This document shows, piece by piece, positions 41,643-50,048 of a stretch of DNA of 64,000 nt (position 1 is the first letter of the stretch; each line of letters begins with the position of its first letter). The position numbers and the translations under genes were made by a program. This DNA comes from Candidatus Lindowbacteria bacterium RIFCSPLOWO2_12_FULL_62_27 (GTDB taxonomy: Bacteria > Lindowbacteria > 2-12-FULL-62-27). Location of the stretch: contig MFPR01000043.1 in the NCBI GenBank assembly GCA_001784175.1, positions 147,309 to 211,308 on the forward strand, written 5' to 3'. The notes under the pieces are model-generated. The model had not been told where the DNA came from, made no database searches, and worked only from the letters and a program-made list of their open reading frames with translations.

Positions 41643-42896
41643 ATGCGACCCATGAGGCTGCGAGAGTCGCTCGGAGCGTGCTTTGTTGTCCTTCTCTTAT
41701 TTGCCGCCGCTTGCGGCGCACCCGACCGGCCCGAGGCGCGGCCGATCCGGCTCTGGACGCACTGGGACGGCCGGGAGCTCGACATCCTGAAAGACGAGCT
41801 GGCCCGCTACGAGCAGGCGCACCCGGACGTGCGGGTGGATCTGGCGGCCCGTGTGTTTGACACGTTCTCCCTCGAAATCGAGCAGGCGATCCGCCAGGGG
41901 TCGCCGCGCGCGCCCGATGTGTTCACCGGCATCAACGACTGGATCGGGAACTTCGCCGAAAAAAATATTCTCGTGCCCATCGACAACCTCCCGGGCGAAA
42001 TGCCCGATGAGTTTCTGTCCTACGCCTACGAGGCCGTGCAGTACAAGGGGAAACTGTACGCCTTTCCACTGTCGTACGAATGCATCGCCCTTTTTTACAA
42101 CCGCAAGCTGGTGAAATCGCCGCCCGCGGCGTTTGACGCGTGGATCAAATCCGCCAAATCGTTCACTCGGCCGGACCAGGACCAGTGGGGACTCGCCTGT
42201 GACCTCGGGCAACCGTATTTCACCATGCCCTTTCTTCTCGCCGGCGGCTCGACCCTCCTTCAGCCCGATGGCCACCCCGCGCTGAATTGGCCGGACAAGA
42301 TCCACTGGCTGGAACTGGTGGCGTCGCTGCAAAACGAGCATGGCGTCGTCCCGCCCCGGGTCAGCGGCGCGCAGAGCCGCGCGCGGGACCTGTTCGCGAG
42401 CGGCCGGGCCGCCTACTTTATCGGCGGCCCGTGGGACGTGCCGCCGCTGGTGGAATCGAAACTCGATTTTGGAATCGCGCGCCTGCCGAAAATGCCGAAC
42501 GGCGTCTGGTCGCCGCCGCTGATCGGGGTCAAGGGCCTGTTCCTGACAGGCAAGGGCGACCGGCCGGAATCGCGCGACCTCATTCGATACCTGGGCCGCG
42601 CGGCGCTGCAGCGGCGGTTTGCGGTCGAGACGGCAAGAATTCCAAGTTTGAAGATCGTCTACGACGATCCGGTGATCGTGAAGAACGCGCATCTCATGGC
42701 CTTCGCCGACCAGGCCACCGTCGGTGAGGCGATGCCCAACGCCCCGGAAATTTTCGCCGTGTGGCGCCCGCTTCAGGACATGGCGTTCATTCCGCATCTC
42801 GAAGGCCGCGTGACGGCGGAGGCCGGCTTGGGCGCCGCGCAGACCGCGGCGGCCGAGGACATCCGGCGGTATCGCGCGGAACTCGCCTCTTGGTAG
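41643..42896 (+). CDS. Extracellular solute-binding lipoprotein (family 1, sugar type)
   Basis: ABC-importer receptor of 417 residues. The signal peptide ends in a lipobox (LLLFAAAC), so it is lipid-anchored. The family-1 fold is shown by IRLWTHWDGRELDILKDELA, DVFTGINDWIGNFAEKNILV, YKGKLYAFPLSYECIALFYN and GRAAYFIGGPWDVPP. The likely ligand is a sugar or oligosaccharide. No permease or ATPase genes are adjacent, and the downstream gene is aroE, so its transporter must be encoded elsewhere. ATG 41643 is chosen from the promoter position. Confidence 0.87.
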   Translation: MRPMRLRESLGACFVVLLLFAAACGAPDRPEARPIRLWTHWDGRELDILKDELARYEQAHPDVRVDLAARVFDTFSLEIEQAIRQGSPRAPDVFTGINDWIGNFAEKNILVPIDNLPGEMPDEFLSYAYEAVQYKGKLYAFPLSYECIALFYNRKLVKSPPAAFDAWIKSAKSFTRPDQDQWGLACDLGQPYFTMPFLLAGGSTLLQPDGHPALNWPDKIHWLELVASLQNEHGVVPPRVSGAQSRARDLFASGRAAYFIGGPWDVPPLVESKLDFGIARLPKMPNGVWSPPLIGVKGLFLTGKGDRPESRDLIRYLGRAALQRRFAVETARIPSLKIVYDDPVIVKNAHLMAFADQATVGEAMPNAPEIFAVWRPLQDMAFIPHLEGRVTAEAGLGAAQTAAAEDIRRYRAELASW

Positions 42897-43714
42897 TCAC
42901 GAAACTCTACGGCATCCTCGGCCATCCGCTCGGCCACACCCTCTCGCCGGCCATGCAAAACGCCGCCTTCCGCGCGGCCGGGATCGACGCGCTCTACGTG
43001 GCGCTGCCGGTCGAGCCGGCCCGCATCCGTCGCGCGCTCGCGGGCCTGAAAGTCTCCGGATTTTCGGGATTCAACGTGACGGTGCCCTACAAGGAAACCG
43101 TTCTTCCCTATCTCGACCGAATTTCCCCCGACGCCCGGGCCGTCGGCGCGGTCAACACGATCGTCGCCGATCCCCGGACCGGTCGATGGGTCGGCCACAA
43201 CACGGACGTGTACGGCTTTCAGCGTCTGGCCGCGCGCGCCGGGATCCGGACCGCCGGGCGCCGGATTCTCTTGATCGGCGCCGGCGGCGCGGCCCGCGCG
43301 GTCTGCGCCGCGATCGGCGGCGCTGCGGCCTCGATCGACATCGTCAATCGCACACCGGCGCGTGCGCGGAAGCTTCGGGCGGCGATGCCCAAAAAAATTC
43401 AGAAAAAAATAGACGTCCTTTCATCGACCCCTATGTCCCACGCCTACGACCTCATCATCAACGCCACCTCCGTCGGCCTTCTTCGCGGCGATCGCCTGCC
43501 GGCGCCGGCATGGATTTTCGAAAAAGCGACCGCCGCGATCGACCTGATTTACAATCCGCCTCGCACCGATTTTCTGCGCCGCGCGCGCCGCGCCGGATGC
43601 CGGATCGCGGGTGGACTCGACATGCTCCTCTACCAGGGCGCGCGCGCCTTCGAGCTGTGGACGCGTCGGCCGGCCCCCGTGGCCGCGATGCGCCGCGCGC
43701 TCCTCCGGAAGTAA
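42890..43714 (+). CDS. aroE: Shikimate dehydrogenase
   Basis: NADPH-dependent reduction of 3-dehydroshikimate. Motifs: LYGILGHPLGHTLSPAMQNA, FNVTVPYKE with the catalytic Lys, VGHNTDVYGFQ with the catalytic Asp, and LLIGAGGAARAV for NADP binding. It has 274 residues. The start is TTG 42890, overlapping the upstream stop; no ATG or GTG fits. It belongs to an aroE-pilD-aroC-aroQ group, so three chorismate-pathway genes are clustered. Confidence 0.95.
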   Translation: MVVTKLYGILGHPLGHTLSPAMQNAAFRAAGIDALYVALPVEPARIRRALAGLKVSGFSGFNVTVPYKETVLPYLDRISPDARAVGAVNTIVADPRTGRWVGHNTDVYGFQRLAARAGIRTAGRRILLIGAGGAARAVCAAIGGAAASIDIVNRTPARARKLRAAMPKKIQKKIDVLSSTPMSHAYDLIINATSVGLLRGDRLPAPAWIFEKATAAIDLIYNPPRTDFLRRARRAGCRIAGGLDMLLYQGARAFELWTRRPAPVAAMRRALLRK

Positions 43715-43719
43715 CGCTG

Positions 43720-44565
43720 ATGCCGCCCGAAGTCTGGACCGCCGTCATGGCGGGTCTGGGGTTGACGGTCGGCAGTTTCCTGAACGTCTGCATCCATCGC
43801 CTCCCGCAGGGTGTGTCGGTCGTTTTCCCGCGATCGAGTTGCCCGTCCTGCGGGCATACCCTCGGCGCCGCCGAACTTGTTCCGGTGCTCAGTTACCTGT
43901 TCCAGCGCGGCAAATGCCGGTCCTGCGGATGCCGGATCTCTCCGAGGTACGCGCTGGTGGAGATCCTGACGGGCGCGATTTTTGTTTTCTGTCACCGGTA
44001 TTTTTTCCTTCACGGCGACATCGCGAGCGGCCTCGCCTATCTGTATTTTTTCAGCGTACTGGTGGTCGTCGTCTTCATCGATCTCGACCACTACCTGATC
44101 CTCGATGTCGTGACGTATCCGGGCATGGCGGTCGCGCTGATCCTCGCCCTGCCGGGCCATTGGCCGCTCGCGGCCGGCGCGCCGGTTCCGCGGCTCCTGG
44201 AATCGGCGCAGGGTCTTGCCGTGGGCGGCGGGATCCTCTGGCTCATTCAATTTCTGGGGATGCTGTGGTACCGTAAACAGGGTCTTGCGGCGATGGGTCT
44301 GGGAGACGTGAAGCTGGCGGCCTTCACCGGCGCTTTTCTGGGTCCGAAACATCAAGCCTATGCCCTGTTCATTTCGGTGGTGATCGGCGGAGTCGGCGGC
44401 ATGCTGCTCATGCTGTCCGGGATCAGAAAGGGCAAGGAGTACATCGCCTTCGGCCCCGTTCTGGCCGCGGGCGCGGCGATCGCGCCGTTCTACGGCATGG
44501 AGTTTTATGAAGGACTGATGCGGATGATACAAACACTTGTTTCTCTCATCATGGAGCGCCTATGA
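43720..44565 (+). CDS. pilD: Type IV prepilin peptidase/N-methyltransferase
   Basis: A polytopic membrane aspartyl protease that cleaves and N-methylates type IV pilin-like proteins. Four zinc-site cysteines are present (C41, C44 in CPSCGH; C66, C69 in CRSCGC). The catalytic Asp residues lie in VVFIDLDHYLILD and GLGDVKLAAF. It has 281 residues. It sits between aroE and aroC, a frequent arrangement, and overlaps aroC by ATGA. No pilin genes are in the window. Confidence 0.94.
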   Translation: MPPEVWTAVMAGLGLTVGSFLNVCIHRLPQGVSVVFPRSSCPSCGHTLGAAELVPVLSYLFQRGKCRSCGCRISPRYALVEILTGAIFVFCHRYFFLHGDIASGLAYLYFFSVLVVVVFIDLDHYLILDVVTYPGMAVALILALPGHWPLAAGAPVPRLLESAQGLAVGGGILWLIQFLGMLWYRKQGLAAMGLGDVKLAAFTGAFLGPKHQAYALFISVVIGGVGGMLLMLSGIRKGKEYIAFGPVLAAGAAIAPFYGMEFYEGLMRMIQTLVSLIMERL

Positions 44566-45734
44566 ACTCACTTCGATTGCTGACCGCGGGCGAATCGCAC
44601 GGCAAGGCGGTGGTGGCGATTCTCGAAGGAATGCCCGCGGGCGTTCCCATGGATGTGGCCCGCGTGAACGCGGAACTGAAAAAACGCCAGGGCGGACATG
44701 GCCGGGGCGGGCGGATGAAGATCGAAAAGGACGCCATCGGTATTCTGTCGGGCATCCGATTCGGCCGCACGCTGGGCAGCCCCATCGCGTTCGAGATCCG
44801 CAACCTCGACTACGCCAACTGGGAAACAAAAATGGCCGTCGAGGGCGCGCCGCCCAAAGGATACGAGCCTGTCACCCTCGCCCGGCCCGGACACGCGGAC
44901 CTCGCGGGCGTCCTGAAATTCGGACACGACGACATCCGCAACGTCATCGAGCGATCCAGCGCACGGGAAACCGCCGCGCGCACGGCCGCCGGGGCCATCG
45001 CCAAGGAACTCTTGCGCGCGTTCGACATCACATGGCTCGCGCACGTCACCCATCTCGGGCCGGTCGCGACCCGCGCGAGGAACTGGATCGACCCGCGCGT
45101 GCCGCCGGCGTTTCTGCGCGCGGTCGAATCGTCGCCCGTGCGGTGTGCCCACCGGTCCGCGTCGGGGAAAATGGTCGCGGCGATCGATGCGGCGCGGAAG
45201 CGGGGCGACACGCTGGGCGGCATCTATGAAGTTGTTTTTTTCAACGTCCCGCCCGGCCTCGGCAGTTGCATGCAGTGGGACCGGAAACTGGACGCGCGGC
45301 TGGCGTTCGGGATCCTCTCGATCCACGCGCAGAAAGGCATCGAGATCGGCGACGGCTTTTCGGGCGCGGTCCTGCCGGGCTCCCGGGTTCACGACGAGAT
45401 TTTTTATTCGAAGTCCGGGGGATTCCATCGCCGGACGAACCGCGCCGGCGGCATCGAGGGCGGGATGACCAACGGCTCGCCCGTGGTCGTCCGCGGCGCG
45501 ATGAAACCGATCTCGACTCTGCTCAAACCCCTCCGCAGCGTCGACCTCAAAACACGCCGCGCGACGATCAGCCGCTACGAACGGTCGGACGTGTGCGCGC
45601 TGCCGGCGGCGAGCGTGGTGGCGGAGGGCGTGGTGGCGTTCGTGCTGGCGGACGCCTTCCTGGAAAAATTCGCGGGCGACCATCTGAAAGACGTCGAGGC
45701 GGCCGTCGCGCATTTCAAACGGAGGATTCGCTGA
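44562..45734 (+). CDS. aroC: Chorismate synthase
   Basis: Converts EPSP to chorismate with reduced FMN. Characteristic blocks: LLTAGESHGKAVVAILEGMP, KRQGGHGRGGRMKIEKD, RSSARETAARTAAGAIAK and GGIEGGMTNGSPVVVRGAMK. It is full length at 390 residues. It is coupled to pilD by ATGA and followed 3 bp later by aroQ. Confidence 0.97.
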   Translation: MNSLRLLTAGESHGKAVVAILEGMPAGVPMDVARVNAELKKRQGGHGRGGRMKIEKDAIGILSGIRFGRTLGSPIAFEIRNLDYANWETKMAVEGAPPKGYEPVTLARPGHADLAGVLKFGHDDIRNVIERSSARETAARTAAGAIAKELLRAFDITWLAHVTHLGPVATRARNWIDPRVPPAFLRAVESSPVRCAHRSASGKMVAAIDAARKRGDTLGGIYEVVFFNVPPGLGSCMQWDRKLDARLAFGILSIHAQKGIEIGDGFSGAVLPGSRVHDEIFYSKSGGFHRRTNRAGGIEGGMTNGSPVVVRGAMKPISTLLKPLRSVDLKTRRATISRYERSDVCALPAASVVAEGVVAFVLADAFLEKFAGDHLKDVEAAVAHFKRRIR

Positions 45735-45737
45735 CGT

Positions 45738-46217
45738 ATGGCCAAAGACAAATTCAAAATCCTGGTGATTCACGGCCCGAACCTGGACCGGCTCGGCAAA
45801 CGTGAAAAGAACGTCTACGGCGAAATGACGCTCGAGGAGTTGAACGCGGAAATCGCAGCCGTGGCCGGAAAGCTCGGCGTCAATGTTGAGACCTTCCAGA
45901 GCAACAAGGAGGGCGAGCTGGTCGCCAAAATCAATACGGCCGGCGAGGCCTTCGATTTTCTCGTCGTCAACCCCGGCGCCTACACCCACGTCTCCTATGC
46001 GATCCACGACGCCATCCGCGCGGCCGACCTGCCGGCCATCGAGGTCCATCTGTCGAACGTGGGCGCGCGGGAGCCGTTCCGGCGCGTGAGCGTCGTCGCG
46101 CCGGCCTGCATCGGGTCCATCGCCGGGTTCGGCGCGTTCTCGTATCTGATGGCCCTCGAAATGGCCATGTCGATGCTGGAGGCCGACACCGACTCGGAGG
46201 CGGCCGGTCGCGAGTGA
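45738..46217 (+). CDS. aroQ: 3-dehydroquinate dehydratase, type II
   Basis: Dehydrates 3-dehydroquinate to 3-dehydroshikimate. Type II features: ILVIHGPNLDRLGKREKNVY, containing the catalytic Tyr and Arg, VVNPGAYTHVSYAIHDAI, and EVHLSNVGAREPFRR. It has 159 residues, slightly longer than usual because of a C-terminal acidic tail. It lies between aroC and the aminopeptidase gene. Confidence 0.95.
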   Translation: MAKDKFKILVIHGPNLDRLGKREKNVYGEMTLEELNAEIAAVAGKLGVNVETFQSNKEGELVAKINTAGEAFDFLVVNPGAYTHVSYAIHDAIRAADLPAIEVHLSNVGAREPFRRVSVVAPACIGSIAGFGAFSYLMALEMAMSMLEADTDSEAAGRE

Positions 46218-46221
46218 CTGC

Positions 46222-47292
46222 ATGACGAATCCGTCGAGCGCGTTTCAATCAAAATCCGACGCGGCCCTCTTCGTCGACCCGACCAGCCTGCGATACCTTA
46301 CCGGCCTGCGATTTTCCGCGGGCGCGGCGCTGGTGGGCAAATTCGGCAAGGCGCTCCTCGTGGACGGCCGGTATTATTTCAAGGCCCGGCGCGTTCTGTC
46401 TCGCGGCTGGAACGTGCTGAAACTCGCGCCCGGCGCCGCCGAACTTGTGCGGCACATACGGAATCTCGGCGTCCGGCAGGTGTACGTCGACACCGAATCC
46501 ATATCGGCCGCGCGGTACCGCAAACTCGTCGAGTCGGCCGACGGCCTCGCCGTTGCCGGCGCCGAGGGACTGTCGGACCGGATCCGCGCGGTCAAGCGGC
46601 CGGAGGAAATCCGGGCCATCCGCGACGCCGTGCGCCTCACCGACGATCTCTGGTCCCGCGTCCGCACGCACATCCGGGTCGGCATGACCGAACGCGAGCT
46701 TCGCGCGTTCATCATCGAACAGGCGATCCGGATGGGCGCGGAGGAGATGTCCTTCGAGCCGATCGTGGTGAGCGGCCCGGCGACGGCGGAACCGCACGCC
46801 GAAGCGGGCGACCGGCCGATCCGGGGCGACGAGCCGCTCATGGTCGACATGGGCGTCCGGCTCAACGGGTACTGCTCCGATTTCACGCGCACGCCCTTCC
46901 TCCTGCGCCGCCGGGCCGCGCCGCCCGCATGGTTTGTCCGGTTTTACCGCGAGGTGCTGGCGATTCAAAATCTGGCGTATCGTTTGATCGCGGGCGGCGA
47001 ACGGGCGCCCGGCGCGGTCGCAAAAAAAATATCCGCACGGCTTCAAAAAAGGCGTCTTAAGACTTATTATCTCCACAGCCTGGGCCACGGGGTCGGCTTG
47101 AAAATTCACGAGGAGCCTTACCTCACGGAAAAGGGCCGGACGCTGGAAAACGGAATGGTCTTCACCGTCGAGCCCGGGCTCTACCGCGCCGGTTCCGGCG
47201 GGGTTCGCATTGAGGACATGGCGTGCCTCCTGCAGGGCCGGCTCGACGTTCTGACCCGGAGCACAAAGGAAATGGTTTGGAGGATATCCTGA
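46222..47292 (+). CDS. pepP: M24 Xaa-Pro aminopeptidase
   Basis: Dimetal peptidase of 356 residues that removes N-terminal residues preceding proline. Creatinase-type N-domain, then metal ligands in MVDMGVRLNGYCSDFTRT (two Asp), HSLGHGVGLKIHE (His), FTVEPGLY (Glu) and GGVRIEDM (Glu). The gene overlaps efp (TGATG), the usual neighbour in this order; both products deal with proline-rich sequence contexts. Confidence 0.92.
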   Translation: MTNPSSAFQSKSDAALFVDPTSLRYLTGLRFSAGAALVGKFGKALLVDGRYYFKARRVLSRGWNVLKLAPGAAELVRHIRNLGVRQVYVDTESISAARYRKLVESADGLAVAGAEGLSDRIRAVKRPEEIRAIRDAVRLTDDLWSRVRTHIRVGMTERELRAFIIEQAIRMGAEEMSFEPIVVSGPATAEPHAEAGDRPIRGDEPLMVDMGVRLNGYCSDFTRTPFLLRRRAAPPAWFVRFYREVLAIQNLAYRLIAGGERAPGAVAKKISARLQKRRLKTYYLHSLGHGVGLKIHEEPYLTEKGRTLENGMVFTVEPGLYRAGSGGVRIEDMACLLQGRLDVLTRSTKEMVWRIS

Positions 47293-47855
47293 TGGCGCAA
47301 ATTGGTCCCAACGAATTCAAGAACGGCATTACTATTCAGTACGAGCACCGCCTCTGCACGATCCTGGAGTTTCAGCACGTCAAAATGCAGATGCGGGCGC
47401 CGACGATCAAGACCCGCCTGCGCGACATCAAGACCGGCCAGGTCCTCGAAATCAATTTCCGGCAGGGAGACAAGTTCGAGCAGGTCTACATGGAGACACG
47501 CAAAATGCAGTTCATGTACGCGACGGACGACTCGCTCGTGTTTCTCGATCTCAAGGATTACGAGGAGAAGAACGTCCCGAAGACGCTGGCGGGGGAAGCG
47601 GCGAACTTCATTCCGGAAAGCGCCGAAATCTCCGTGAATTTCCTTGAAGGCAATCCCCTCACCGTGGAACTGCCGGCCGCGATGACGCTCACCATCAAGG
47701 CCTCCGAGGCCGGCGTCAAGGGCGACCGGGTGAGCGGCGCGACGAAACTGGCGACGCTCGAAACCGGCCACCAGCTCCAGGTCCCCGTCTTCATCCAGCC
47801 CGGCGACCGCATCCGCGTCGACACCCGGTCGGGAGAGTACATCGGCAAGGAATGA
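47292..47855 (+). CDS. efp: Elongation factor P with Met34 instead of the modified residue
   Basis: Relieves ribosome stalling at polyproline. The 187-residue, three-domain protein is otherwise typical (KNGITIQYEHRLCTILEFQH, IKTGQVLEINFR, GDRIRVDTRSGEYIGKE). The loop that reaches the peptidyl-transferase centre normally reads K-P-G-K34-G, or carries Arg32 or Arg34 in variants. Here it reads VKMQMRAP with Met at position 34, so lysyl, rhamnosyl or 5-aminopentanol modification at the usual residue is impossible. Arg35 is adjacent. The gene overlaps pepP and accB. Confidence 0.93.
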   Translation: MAQIGPNEFKNGITIQYEHRLCTILEFQHVKMQMRAPTIKTRLRDIKTGQVLEINFRQGDKFEQVYMETRKMQFMYATDDSLVFLDLKDYEEKNVPKTLAGEAANFIPESAEISVNFLEGNPLTVELPAAMTLTIKASEAGVKGDRVSGATKLATLETGHQLQVPVFIQPGDRIRVDTRSGEYIGKE

Positions 47856-48274
47856 AACTCTCCGACGTTCGTGACCTCCTCGACACCGCCCTCGATATTC
47901 TGGGCGACTCGGCCGGTCGCGTGGAACTTGCGGACGGCCGCCGCCGTGTGCGGATCGGCCGGGTCAGCGCCTCCGGCGCCCCAAGTGCCGACGCCGTCTC
48001 CGGTCCCGAGGGAATGCGCGCGCCGCCGGAAGGCATCACCATCCGCGCGCCGGCCATTGGCGTGATCAGCCTGCGGGACAACCGCACCGACCGGCCGCTC
48101 GTCGAGCTTGGTCAGACGGTCACGCAGGGCCAGACGCTGGCGTTCATCAGTTCGATGGAGATCACGACCAAGGTGACGGCGCCGGCGGCGGGCGTGGTGG
48201 AGGAAGTTCTGGTGGATGACGGCGACGGCGTCGAATTCAACGCGCCCCTGTTGAAAATCATCCCGAGTGTTTAA
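47852..48274 (+). CDS. accB: Biotin carboxyl carrier protein lacking the biotinylated Lys
   Basis: Carrier subunit of acetyl-CoA carboxylase, 140 residues. The C-terminal biotinyl domain is recognisable (VELGQTVTQGQTLAFI, GVVEEVLVDDGDGVEFNAPL). The motif normally E-A-M-K-M reads S-S-M-E-I at residues 100-104, placing Glu103 where Lys should carry biotin. The codon is GAG in a clean frame. Residues about 36-52 (GRVSASGAPSADAVSGP) are encoded by a REP-like repeat in the linker. It is followed by an intact accC, with the accC start overlapping accB. Confidence 0.85.
   Translation: MKLSDVRDLLDTALDILGDSAGRVELADGRRRVRIGRVSASGAPSADAVSGPEGMRAPPEGITIRAPAIGVISLRDNRTDRPLVELGQTVTQGQTLAFISSMEITTKVTAPAAGVVEEVLVDDGDGVEFNAPLLKIIPSV
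47959..47990 (+). repeat. REP-like element inside accB
   Basis: 32 nt identical to 22921-22952 in the acyltransferase gene (begins CCGGGTCAGCGCCTCC and ends CCCCAAGTGCCG). The terminal hairpin seen at 22949 is degraded here. It lies in frame in the linker between the N-terminal helix and the carrier domain. Confidence 0.8.
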
Positions 48275-49649
48275 CAAGATCCTCATCGCCAACCGCGGCG
48301 AAATCGCGCTGCGGGTCATCCGCGCCTGCCAGGAACTCGGCGTTTCGACGGTGGCCGTCCATTCGACCGCCGACGCCGACACCGTGCCCGTCTCGGTGGC
48401 CGACGAGAGTGTCTGCATCGGGCCGCCGCAGGTCACCAAAAGCTACTTGAACATGCACGCCATCCTGACCGCCGCAAAACTCACGGGCGCCGAGGCGATC
48501 CATCCCGGATACGGATTCCTCGCCGAAAACGAAACCTTCGCGCGGCTCGTCCGAAACAGCGGGCTCGTCTTCATCGGACCCAGCGCCGACCATATCGCGC
48601 GGATGGGCCAGAAGGCGGAGGCGCGAAAAACGATGAAGGAGGCCGGACTGCCGATCCTGCCGGGCAGCGCCGACATGGTAAAGGACGGGGACGAGGCGAA
48701 ACGGATCGCGGCCGACATCGGATATCCGGTCCTGCTGAAAGCCGCCTACGGCGGCGGCGGCCGCGGGATGCGCGTGGTCGCGAAGGAGGAGGACCTCGGC
48801 CCGGCCTTCGCGCAGGCGGCGGCCGAAGCGATGAACGCGTTCGGGGACGGCAGTCTCTACTTGGAGAAATTCATCGAGCGGCCCCATCACATCGAAATCC
48901 AGATATTGGCCGACCAGCGCGGCGGGGTCGTGCATCTCGGCGAGCGCGAGTGTTCCATCCAGCGGCGGCACCAGAAGCTGATCGAGGAGTCGCCGTCGCC
49001 CTTTCTGGCCCGCGACCGCGCCCTGCAGATATGCGAAACGGTCCGGCAGGCCATCGCGCGGATCGGATACGAGGGCGCGGGCACGGTGGAATTGATCGTG
49101 GACGAGAACCGCCGGTTTTATTTCATGGAAATGAACACGCGCCTCCAGGTCGAGCATCCCATCACCGAGGAAATCACCGGGATCGACATCGTCAAGGAAC
49201 AAATCCGCATCGCGTCCGGTCAGCCCCTCCGGTTCCGGCAGGACGACGTGACCTTCCGTGGTCATTCCATCGAGTGCCGGGCCCTCGCGGAGGACGCAAC
49301 GCTCGATTTCCGGCCCTGCACCGGGACCATCCAGAACCTGCATTTCGGGCTGGGACCCGGTATCCGCGTCGAAACGCACATCTATTCCGGATACCAGATC
49401 CCCGCCACCTACGACTCGCTCCTTGCCAAATTCATCAGCTGGGGGCTCACCCGCGCCGAATCGATCTCACGCATGCGCCGCGCCATCCGCGAAACCGTGA
49501 TCGAAGGTCTTCCCACCACGCTCCCGTGGCACTCCCAGGTCCTCGTCGAACCCGATTTCGTCCGCGGCACCTACACCACCCACTACGTAGCCGAACACCG
49601 CCGCCTGCAGGACCCCGCGCCGGCCACCGGCGCCGGCTCAGGCTCTTAA
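48267..49649 (+). CDS. accC: Biotin carboxylase
   Basis: ATP-dependent carboxylation of biotin, first half of acetyl-CoA carboxylase. ATP-grasp features are complete: MFNKILIANRGEIALRVIRA, HPGYGFLAEN, KAAYGGGGRGMR, GERECSIQRRHQKLIEE and FYFMEMNTRLQVEHP. It has 460 residues, with a short extra C-terminal tail. The GTG 48267 overlaps the end of accB. Its stop overlaps the convergent ACT gene by 12 bp. Confidence 0.96.
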   Translation: MFNKILIANRGEIALRVIRACQELGVSTVAVHSTADADTVPVSVADESVCIGPPQVTKSYLNMHAILTAAKLTGAEAIHPGYGFLAENETFARLVRNSGLVFIGPSADHIARMGQKAEARKTMKEAGLPILPGSADMVKDGDEAKRIAADIGYPVLLKAAYGGGGRGMRVVAKEEDLGPAFAQAAAEAMNAFGDGSLYLEKFIERPHHIEIQILADQRGGVVHLGERECSIQRRHQKLIEESPSPFLARDRALQICETVRQAIARIGYEGAGTVELIVDENRRFYFMEMNTRLQVEHPITEEITGIDIVKEQIRIASGQPLRFRQDDVTFRGHSIECRALAEDATLDFRPCTGTIQNLHFGLGPGIRVETHIYSGYQIPATYDSLLAKFISWGLTRAESISRMRRAIRETVIEGLPTTLPWHSQVLVEPDFVRGTYTTHYVAEHRRLQDPAPATGAGSGS

Positions 49650-50030
49650 TACTTTCAGCGCGCGCTTGATGTCCGATACGCGGATGATCAGAACGCCCTT
49701 TTTCTCCCGGAGGCCCACCGTACCGTAGGCGTACTCGATATTGATCCGCGCGCGGGACAGCCGTTCGGCCAGGTCCTCCAGGGCGCCCCGGCGGTTCGAA
49801 AGTTCCAGCACCAGGACCTCGGATTCGACGACCAACTGGCCGGCCGATTCCAGAATGTCCATGGCCTTGTCGGGGTTCGACACCATCAGCCGAACGACCG
49901 CGTGATCGACCGTGTCCGAAACGGTCATGCCGAGGATGTCAATCTCGTGGTCGGCCAGATCGGACGACAGCTTGGCCAGCACCCCCGGCGCGTTCTTTAA
50001 AAAGACGGAAAGCTGCTTGCGGACTTGCAT
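49638..50030 (-). CDS. Tandem ACT-domain protein
   Basis: A 130-residue protein made of two ACT-like modules: VFLKNAPGVLAKLSSDLADH and SNRRGALEDLAERLSRARIN, each with the Gly loop between strand and helix. Free-standing tandem ACT proteins of this size are putative amino-acid sensors. AGAGGTG lies 7 nt before ATG 50030. It follows the HAD/DJ-1 fusion gene by 18 bp on the minus strand. Confidence 0.85.
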   Translation of the reverse strand: MQVRKQLSVFLKNAPGVLAKLSSDLADHEIDILGMTVSDTVDHAVVRLMVSNPDKAMDILESAGQLVVESEVLVLELSNRRGALEDLAERLSRARINIEYAYGTVGLREKKGVLIIRVSDIKRALKVLRA

Positions 50031-50048
50031 GACAAAGTCACCTCTTTC

